Positions 56,401 to 64,000 of a stretch of 64,000 nucleotides of DNA are shown here, piece after piece. Origin of the DNA: Nautilus pompilius. Lineage: Eukaryota; Mollusca; Cephalopoda; Nautilida; Nautilidae. The DNA lies in assembly GCA_018389105.1 (NCBI GenBank), contig JACATO010002453.1, positions 62,001 through 126,000 of the forward strand, read 5' to 3'. The notes under the pieces are model-generated. The model worked only from the letters and a program-made list of their open reading frames with translations, was not told the origin of the DNA and made no database searches. Position 1 is the first letter of the stretch. Each line of letters opens with the position of its first letter. The translations under genes were made by a program, and so were the position numbers.

Positions 56401-57465
56401 GAAGAGATGATTGGAACGATACATCAAGTATGACAAAGAAACCCAAAAGAGGGAGAGAGAAAAAAAATGGAATCACACGAACACGGAGGCGTTATGAAAA
56501 GATTAGGTGACACTACTGTCCGGTTTCAAGCTGCAAATGCGATCTTTTTCTAAAGACCGTCTATCACTTGCAAATCTGCCTGGAAATATTTAGCTTTTTA
56601 CATCGATCTTTTGTGTGGGACCTCTCAAAGCCACTGAGATAATAACAGAATTATTACATTTGTTCTAACGCAAATGTCTGGCATTCGGTTTTAAAAAATC
56701 CGTTGTACAGTTCTTTAATCCAATTTGCTGGAATTCCTTGCTTGCATACATCTTATGAAAACCTTAATATGATATATCGCAGAAAATGGTGAATGTGGTT
56801 CTTTCTCATTGTCCACTGGCATTTGCTGGGTCTGTTTTCCCCAGGTTAGTTTAGAAAGATTATATGAAACGTATATATGTGTGTGTGTGTGTCTCGGACT
56901 CTTTATGTTCCTACCATTTTGCTAGTGCAAACGCATGCGCAATAACCGTTTTCGAAGAGTATTTAAACATTTTACAGTTAATTTCTCTCAGCCCTGGTAA
57001 AAATATTTTAAATTAACTTAATTTTGTCCAAATAAAAAAATTTTTTTTCGAAGTATATTAGAATTTGTATTTGTTAATCTTAATGTTGTTTGCTAGATCA
57101 GATAAACATGATGTGGCCAACAACCAGAGCTGAACGGTTATCCTGTCTCCTAATCTACCCGAAGCTGAAAAGAAGCAAGCTCACGCGTAACTTTAAATAA
57201 CCTTCCAGTAGAAGCAATAACACTGGATGAAGACTAGAGGAAATAGCTAAGATTACATTTATCTTTAACCATAGAAATAGTAAACTATCTGATTTCCAGT
57301 ATTTTCAGTTGCTCGCCAAAGAAAACTAATCTAATTCTAGCGCTGGACAGAACCACCTATTAAAGATAAGGTAAACCACCATCCGGTTGACGTCACTTCC
57401 GACATCTTATTAAAAGGAATGAAGTTTAAAATCTATCACTGAAGATCATTTCTAACAATATTTAA
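53431..57465. other. Unassigned noncoding sequence
   Basis: No gene is supported. AT-rich at 54420-55380, with a GT run near 56877-56892. Plus and minus frames of 108-130 codons at 55402-55728 and 55840-56232 have no known domain. Confidence 0.4.
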
Positions 57466-57550
57466 TGACATTTATTGATAGAAATGAATATGACGTGGCA
57501 TTTACTGGCATTTACGGATAGAGATAAATATTTCGTCACATTCATTGACA
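57466..57550. repeat. Degenerate 40-bp tandem duplication
   Basis: TGACATTTATTGATAG... from 57466 and TGGCATTTACGGATAG... from 57506 align over about 40 bases (shared ATTTA.-GATAGA-AT-AATAT-GT-CATT pattern). It is an old local duplication of unknown role. Confidence 0.6.
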
Positions 57551-58829
57551 CCAGAAGTCACTTTTTGTCCAGTTGGTAATCCATACACTGTTAAAATATA
57601 AGGTGAAATGTTTCTCGAGATTTATCTTATATTTACACGAAAATTAAAAAAAAAACAAAAACGGGAACCTCGAGAAAAGGGCAGTTTTCTTGGAAACTAT
57701 GTAATTCTATCCTAATTTTTTTCTTTCATCGATATAATGCCATTTTTTCTGCTTTGCTTTTATCCAAGAATTTTTTTGTTTTGTTTTTCTATTCAGTTGT
57801 ATTAGGTTGACGAAGAATAGTTTTAACATTCACCTCAACTGACCTCGCATTACAACGGAGTACGTGATACATTCGAAATTCATCTGGTTTGTCCCAGTTC
57901 TTTATTTTGGCTCATTAATGCAGTAAAAAGGACAGATTTCTATTGACCGGAATCCGAAGAACTAAGAAACGGTGCTGGCAAACGAAGACAGACGCTCGAT
58001 AATATAATGAAAAGGAAAATACGGCTAACAAATCAGTGGGGGTACTCGGAATGTGCAAGACTGTTATAAACAAACGTCGTGGGTGGGATTGTTAATATGA
58101 CGCCACCCGTTGGTAAGTGTAAGTTATTTAAGGCCATTATAGCGGAGGTGCCAGCGGGCAATTATCCATTCACGCTACCAAGTCTCCGTTATGAGCACAA
58201 TCCCATTTCTTGCGTTTCTCCTTCCTGCGTATCCCTAAACCGAGTGTGCACGACGCGGACTTCAGAAATGCACAAGCGACCGGGGACGGAAGTACGAGAG
58301 TAGAACCGGGTACTGGTTTTGCCGGGTTCCAACCGCGTGCGATCAATTTTTTTAGTTTTCCGTGGCGAAAGAGCGAGGAAGCATCCGAAAAGGCTGTTGA
58401 GAGAACAAGGATGGTTCTTGGTTTTCCTGCTCCGCAGGGTGCCGTATTGATCAGACGCCTGGACCAGAAACTTGCCCTAAAAGTCATCGAACTTTACTTG
58501 CGAGGTTCAGTCGCTGAGCTCGAAGGAGGAGACGAACGGTTCCGTGGATTCTCTCACCGAACCAACAGTAGCGATGGAGCGTAGGTTCTAAGCCCTATAA
58601 CGTGCAGACTGGAAACGATTGCAAACAAACAACAGAATGAGTAAAAGGATCATGTGGCAGAGAACGGTTTGAATATGCTTTCAGTAAGAATAAAGCAGCG
58701 GGCAATAAACGTGTGATGCCTTTTTTTTATTACGAAAGCCTATTGTAAGTTCGCGGGGAGAGAGTGGCGCTGATATCGAGGAATGTCCGACAGGCGGGTC
58801 TTTACCCGGCTGGCCTTGCTGAAGCCAAA
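57551..58829. other. Unassigned sequence, CpG-richer at its right end
   Basis: A plus frame at 58210-58584 and an opposing minus frame at 58170-58487 overlap. Neither resembles a known family. TTGGTAAGTG near 58115 resembles a splice donor but ends no convincing exon. Confidence 0.35.
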
Positions 58830-58915
58830 ATGGCTGCGTCTCATCGCTTTGTCGCGACTAAACCACGCCGTCGGGAGCAGTTTACGCGAACACGGGGTGA
58901 ATTGTCTTCATGCTG
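58830..58915 (+). CDS. Possible first coding exon (28 codons)
   Basis: ATG at 58830 lies in a strong start context (A at -3, G at +4: CCAAAATGGCTGCG). It opens 28 codons plus two bases, starting MAASHRFVATKPRRREQF, basic in the middle. CTG followed by GTGAGG at 58916-58921 is a fair splice donor; without splicing, TGA stops the frame within that donor. AAAATGGCTGC also resembles a YY1 site, as in many TATA-less housekeeping promoters whose ATG lies in the motif. The surrounding 58750-58920 is CpG-rich. No downstream exon is recognised. The product is unknown. Confidence 0.27.
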
Positions 58916-58921
58916 GTGAGG

Positions 58922-59191
58922 CCGCTTGTACTCTGAAAATTAGCAACTTATCACTAACGTTTTGGCCCTTTAAATTTAATCACCCCCAGCATTTGCTCGT
59001 CCCCTTTCCCGGTAATAAGAGCAGCGATGGTTTCCCATGGAGTATTTGGAATCATATCTAAAGTAAAAGAACGACAAAATCTACCGGCGACGTGGACACT
59101 AAGAGCAAATAGTTACTGTTTAATACGGCGGACTGCAAACCCGGGCACTTCTAGCTGGTTTACTAACTAATACAACACTTTGTTCTATTTA
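58922..59191. other. Unassigned sequence
   Basis: Nothing recognised. Confidence 0.35.
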
Positions 59192-59473
59192 CAGTGGTGG
59201 TCAAAATTATTGCGTCGCCCGAAATCATTCTGGCTTTTCGAGATGTAACCGCAGGTCGGGTAATGCGATGCGTGACTCGGATTAGCTTTGTTCATGTTTG
59301 ATGGCTACCCGTTTTATTTTTATAAATTAACTTCAAAGCGCACAGTCCACGGTCTGCTTCTTCGCAGCTGCGCCTCTAGCAAGAACCGCCAGGGAGATGT
59401 GGTGCAAAGATCACGTGTCTGTCTGGACCGTGGTCGGTCGGTCGGTCCAGTTTATCTGGTCATTTTTACACTG
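59192..59473. mobile_element. Tc1-like non-autonomous element (282 bp)
   Basis: It starts CAGTGGTGGTCAAAATTATT after TA (59190-59191) and ends CACTG followed by TA (59474-59475). The left end is a classic Tc1-like terminus and matches the one at 14499. The right end matches the inverted left end only over the first bases, so the right terminal repeat is diverged. There is no transposase. It includes a short GGTC tandem at 59434-59448. Confidence 0.55.
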
Positions 59474-59554
59474 TAGCTCGCGAAAGGCTGTGTAGCAGTT
59501 TCGGATGCTGCCGCAAGTGATGCTACCGAAGTGAGCGCTCAATGCATGAAGAAG
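59474..59554. other. Unassigned sequence
   Basis: Nothing recognised. Confidence 0.35.
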
Positions 59555-59556
59555 CA

Positions 59557-59596
59557 CGCACACACACACACACCACACACACACACACACGCACAC
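59557..59596. repeat. CA dinucleotide microsatellite
   Basis: About 40 bases of CA with one CCA and one GCA interruption. Confidence 0.92.
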
Positions 59597-60614
59597 GATC
59601 CGGCCTCTGGCACTCGCTCGGGCGGTCTCTCGGTTCTTAATTCAGCCATTAAAGATAAAGTTGAGATTGATTTCCGCACGGTTCTAACGGACCGCGACCG
59701 AATTTACACGTGACGTAAGCGACCAGGAAACCGAGGACTGTTCATCTGTCGAACGTTTTCGTCCAGCGATCGTTAACTCTTTCCAGCAGGCATGGATAAC
59801 ACGATACCCGGACCTGCCCAACCTGCATGTCGCTTATGTCCTTACTTTGTCACGGTTTTATGCCCACTTAGTATTGGGACAATTAAATCCACGGGTGGAT
59901 TTTTAGACCGCGCGGTTGTACTCGATCAACTTCGCTAGTCGCCGACCGGAAGTTTGGTCTGCTGACAGGTTCCGTTATATGTTCTGTAGGGGGTCTGCGG
60001 TCGTCCACTCGTTTTAAGGAACACGGAAGTTAACACACTTAGTTTATGATCTCGGAGTAACTAATCTGAGAAGTAAGGAAATAAGTATTATTATTATTAG
60101 TATTATTATTATATCGGTACCTCGGGGACTCCTTCTTCTCTGAGCCAGAGAGTAAAAGGGAGCTTCAAATGGAATTCGGGTGAAAAGGCATCGCCCGGCG
60201 TCTCCAGCAAAAACTGAGCTATTGCCATAGTTGGCTTTTAAATGGCTGTTCTCACCATCGATTGAGTTCCTTCTTTACTTTTGCTTTTGTTTGTAGTTGT
60301 TGTTGTTGTTTTCTTTTTTCTAATGAGTCCCATCATTTCAGTTTAATCCACAGATCATCTAAAATCGCGGTTACCAAAAGAGGGGTCAGTCCTCGGCTGT
60401 GGGCCTTCGTCCGATCTTGAAGGCGACTCCGGCGCGTGGCCAATAGTCCGCGGCTGACCCCCAATAAAGGGTGTGGACAGCGTTAGCCAGTAAAATAACG
60501 CCCCTAATTCCGCGCCTCAGACCAAGGTTGGCATCTATTGGTGCAGCGCCCATGCGCTGTTGGTCCCCCTAAACTGCAAGCGTCGGTCGAAGGCAACTAA
60601 CGATCCGCTTCTTG
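59597..60614. other. Unassigned noncoding sequence
   Basis: Contains a short ATT run (60086-60112) and a GTT run (60293-60310). No gene is recognised. Confidence 0.4.
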
Positions 60615-60745
60615 TGCGTGAGAGCCGAGTGGTTAAGTCTGCCAAATGGAAAGGAAATTAGCAGGTTTCTGACCAGCAGCGGTGATGTAATATTACACTT
60701 ACAACAGCATTTCCGTGTTCCCACCCTAGATTCGAACGTATTTTA
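60615..60745 (+). mobile_element. tRNA-like SINE remnant
   Basis: GAGAGCCGAGTGGTTAAG (60620-60637) strongly resembles the 5' part of a class II (Leu/Ser-type) tRNA with box A. A box B-like AGATTCGAACG follows at about 60728. The spacing between boxes (about 90 bases) is too long for a tRNA, so it is a decayed SINE head or a chance match. Confidence 0.33.
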
Positions 60746-61199
60746 ATTGGGTGTGTGTTGATGGGGGGGTATGTGTTCTCGCACATCGCGAGACAAACCA
60801 CAGAAGGTGTTCACAAACGGCGTGTCGCTATTTTATTAAGGGTGGCGAGGGAAAATCCCCAGGACTCCGGCACAGCTCTTTGGGTCGCGATTAATAGGGA
60901 AAGTGAAAGCGTTCCTTATTTCTCCGCATCAGGTGACACCGCAGCGAACCGACCGACCCGGCCTGTTGTTTGTCCTCGGAGATCGAAGCGAACTCGTTAC
61001 CTTAAATGCTCTTGCCGCCGCCATTAGTAATTCTCCACAGGTGTGCACCAGAAAGTACCGCATCCTGTGCAGTTGATGCAGGTCGTCGGTGTAAGCAGGA
61101 GGTGCACCTACCTTATGGTCGCGCAATTTTAGCTGAGCCCCTTTTCGTGTCGGCGAAAAAAATGTTTTCAAAAAGGAAGGAATGATGAGATTTTCTAAC
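60746..61199. other. Unassigned sequence
   Basis: Nothing recognised. Short opposing frames at 60755-61171 have no known domain. Confidence 0.35.
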
Positions 61200-61407
61200 T
61201 CTCTCTCTCTCTCTCCCCATCTCTCTCTCCATCATCATCATCATCTCTCTCTCTCCATCTCTCTCTCCATCATCATCATCATCTCTCTCTCTCCCCATCT
61301 CTCTCTCCATCATCATCATCATCTCTCTCTCTCTCTCCATCTCTCTCTCTCCATCATCATCTCATCTCTCTCTCTCTCCATCTCTCTCCATCATCATCAT
61401 CATCTCT

Positions 61408-61477
<70 letters not shown>
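61200..61477. repeat. CT array with repeated CCATCATCATCATCATCTCT cassette
   Basis: CT dinucleotides interrupted about six times by CCATCATCATCATCATC-type cassettes (near 61228, 61266, 61307, 61351, 61387), spacing about 36-45. CCCCATCTCTCTCC links also occur. The reverse complement matches the GATGATGATG part of the 18.54-kb array. The Asp/His-rich frames are artefacts. Confidence 0.95.
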
Positions 61478-61478
<1 letters not shown>

Positions 61479-62200
61479 ACTCTGGGAAACATTAGATCTT
61501 CATCCGGACGGCCTGGAAACGGACTTGTTTGGTCCACTGAAGAGCTTTGGTTCTTACAAAGGCAGCCTAATTTGCGCCTGTACGATCGGATATTAACAGA
61601 TCTGATTTCCAAATTTCTCGTTTGTACTCGCGGTTCGCAAAAAGTTTCGATGGGTTGTCAGTCAGTGTGTATTCTCTACGATTTAATTCTTGTAGCCGGC
61701 CCTTTACGCGGAGAAGAGCAAAGGAAAAAAAAAGGAGTGTCAATTAATCACGTTTATGCACTCTTCTGGAGTTTTGTGTAGACAGGGTACTCGAATAATC
61801 GTTGGAATCCACTTCGAAACATGGCGGAGTGAATATTTACCGTGATGAAAAATATCAAAAAAAAAATTTTATTCCAGTATCCAGTCTACACGGACAGAGG
61901 AAACTTCTCTTTTTTGCTTTATTCTTATTTATTTATTCATCGTTAACGTATTTTTAATGTCTTAACTCATCAAGCGACAAAATTAGCGTATTATCCGATG
62001 TCATTTTCATAGAGCTACTTTGCTGCTTCACATCTATGCCTGTGAGAAATAGCACTGTCGTCCAATAGTTGGCTTATTTGATTGCTGATCGAACACTGGA
62101 TATTATGTGTGTGTAAGGTGTTTGAACTAGCTGCTGCTTCAAAGGTTTGTTAATTTTTCTTTAGTCTCCGCCCGAGAATTCAAGGCTGACAGTTAGTGTG
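61478..62200. other. Unassigned noncoding sequence
   Basis: Nothing recognised beyond T/A homopolymers near 61858-61870. Confidence 0.4.
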
Positions 62201-62445
62201 TCAAGATGCAGTGCATCGAAGTTCTACTTTGTGTCATGGGATGACGTCAAAGCGTCTCGGGTATTCCCCATTCAGGCTCAGTCGTCTCCCGGCAGAACGT
62301 GCCGGATTGTGGGACGCCACTCTACTGCCGAGGTCCCACTTTTCAGTATTAGCTAAGAGGGGAATCCCGCGCGACTGACTGGTTAGAAAAGAAAAAGAAG
62401 AAACCATACCAAGGACCAATCCACTTGACTACCGCGCCGCCATAC
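62201..62445 (-). mobile_element. Possible decayed SINE, reverse strand
   Basis: On the minus strand GCGGCGCGGTAGTCAAGTGG (complement of 62421-62440) resembles a tRNA-type box A head. The next roughly 200 bases show no clear box B. This is a tentative remnant. Confidence 0.25.
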
Positions 62446-63138
62446 GTTTGAGTACTATTCTTAAAAAAGACGGATGTGGTTTGTCGTTGTATGCTAACGT
62501 CCGTGTTACAAAGGTAAATCCTAAAAAGGAAAAGATTAAGTAGTTAATCCAGGTCAAGGAGTGGTATTGTCGAAGCATCTGATTTTAATAAGTGATCAGG
62601 GTTCTTTCCTTCATCCTTAAACTTGATCGGTTTTTGCAAACAACAACAAAAATATGATTATAACCATTATAACGATTGGTGGCTGTCGTCCACTGACGTC
62701 AGAGATGGTGCTCCACCGAAGAGAGAATTGGATGATCGAGTCGCGGAAGAAAACGACGACAGTCATCGAAGGATTTCGTCTGAAAAATGAAACAAAACAA
62801 AAAAAAAACAAACACCGCGATGTCGTCCGATGGCCGGCATGTTTGCTGGAAACCATGAGATCTATGGAATTTCGTCTACAATGCAACGGCCGTAGGGAAG
62901 CAGCATACCCAGAAATCATCTGTGGACAACAAGTTCCAGCCATCGTTTGAAACAGCCTAAAGAAACCGGAGGCGGATTCTAACTGGGGCCTGTACAATGG
63001 GACTTCCGCATGCGGCGTTTACATTCGAGGCCTGAGGGTCTGTCCCAAGTCTTCATTGTTCCTGTACAGCTAGGAGCCGTCGAAGCTAATACAATGATCT
63101 CATGAACGTCTAGAATTAAAGCAAAAATAATTGAACCA
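62446..63138. other. Unassigned noncoding sequence
   Basis: A CRE-like TGACGTCA lies near 62695. Opposing frames at 62617-62997 have no known domain. Confidence 0.4.
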
Positions 63139-63139
63139 A

Positions 63140-63221
<82 letters not shown>

Positions 63222-63222
63222 A
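63139..63222. repeat. CT dinucleotide microsatellite
   Basis: About 84 bases of CT with three CCT interruptions. Confidence 0.95.
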
Positions 63223-64000
63223 AGAAACAAAGTTAACAACAAAGATTGTGAGCCAAAATCGGCATGAACAAACTGCACAAAAACTTTGCATTGCACTACA
63301 GACAGAAAAAGAGTTGCCCCCCTTTAATCGAGTTTTGTCCGAGAGCGCGTGCCACTTTGACGTGACGCATAACTAGTAAGCGAAGTGACGGAGTGCCATC
63401 AGAAACTGTTGAAAACCAAACAGCCAACCAATTGGAAAACGTTTAAGTAAACAAGAGTAGAAACGACAATTGTTAATATTATTACGTCATTGACGCGATA
63501 TATCTTTTAGAAAAATGGCAGCAGAAGCTTAAACGAGATAACACGAGAAGTCGTATAAAACACGGTGAGGTTTTTTCACAATGATGCCCAGAAATGTGTT
63601 GTAATCGAGTTCCCGCTGTGTGGCGCTGTTTGTACTAAAGAACGCACTGCGTGAAATACGAAGATTTTCTTATCGAAAGCCATCTGGAAACTCAGTGATG
63701 TCTACAGAGCGTCATTTGGAAGCAATCTGAAAACTAGACTTTTTATCCTTTTATCCAACGATAGATTTAAGAAACGAATATTTTGCTCGAAGTTTTTTTT
63801 TTTTTAAAAAAAAATAAAAATTTACGTATCTTTCTCTTTGTTACTCTCAGATAATTGGTTATTGTATTCGCAATTTAAAACGCTGAATAACTGCATTGTC
63901 GTCTTATAATCCTTTGGTAGCTTATAGATGTATATCAACAGGACCAGTGTTAACCTCGAGTACAAATCCTTTACTTTATTTAACTACCTCCTCGTTTTCT
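63223..64000. other. Unassigned noncoding sequence to the window end
   Basis: Nothing recognised. A T/A-run block lies near 63796-63820. Confidence 0.4.

Noticed and set aside
58170..58584. Opposing 105- and 124-codon frames
   Set aside because: They overlap on opposite strands in GC-richer sequence and neither shows a family motif; at most one could be real and nothing favours either.
61182..61781. 199-codon plus-strand frame
   Set aside because: Its first half is the CT/ATC array; the rest has no known domain and no splice or start support.
1..64000. CRISPR arrays, prokaryotic operons or insertion sequences
   Set aside because: The regular arrays here are dinucleotide/trinucleotide satellites without unique spacers, and splice-type signals, SINEs and animal transposons show eukaryotic DNA.

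Overview
The window looks like noncoding nuclear DNA from an animal, either intergenic or inside very long introns. There is no long intact reading frame, no operon-like spacing and no RNA gene. Every open frame over about 100 codons is repeat-derived, in a low-complexity tract, or unlike any protein family I recognise. CpG dinucleotides are common, unlike a vertebrate genome. Long GA/CT and TTA/TAA microsatellites, tRNA-derived SINE-like elements and decayed Tc1/mariner and pogo transposons fit a marine invertebrate, most plausibly a mollusc. That placement is inference and is not precise.

Layout. 1-10.6 kb: mostly unrecognised sequence with a TAA repeat (2.9 kb), a CT repeat (3.9 kb) and a strong hairpin (7.65 kb). 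10.6-18.4 kb: a SINE-like element, GT and CT repeats, a pogo/Tigger-like non-autonomous element apparently nested in an older Tc1-like element (14.5-15.3 kb), a large GA-then-CT inverted low-complexity block (15.8-16.5 kb), and a reverse-strand SINE (18.1-18.35 kb). 18.5-24.1 kb: a higher-order GA/TGATGATG array, one candidate exon (19.4-19.55 kb) and a decayed pogo-family transposase (23.1-24.1 kb, minus strand). 24.1-31.5 kb: TTA repeats, a SINE-like copy and a possible promoter/exon (26.4-26.65 kb). 31.5-33.4 kb: a decayed Tc1-like transposase next to a 903-bp mariner-like element with terminal inverted repeats and TA duplications. 33.4-41 kb: a duplicated CRE-containing block, a GT array, an E-box/AP-1/E-box palindrome, hAT-like and palindromic-MITE remnants, and two CpG-rich promoter-like patches (38.1-38.3, 39.9-40.2 kb). 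41-51.5 kb: SINE-like copies, TTA repeats, and a 0.9-kb GA minisatellite (46.6-47.5 kb). 51.7-64 kb: an internally deleted mariner element (51.75-52.06 kb), a short Tc1-like element (59.2-59.5 kb), a possible first coding exon (58.83 kb), and CT/ATC arrays (61.2 and 63.1 kb).

No set of host genes working together can be described. What the window supports is a record of transposon invasion and decay, several satellite-like arrays that share a cassette, and a few candidate host elements (promoters, exons, CTCF-like sites) that need transcript or comparative data.
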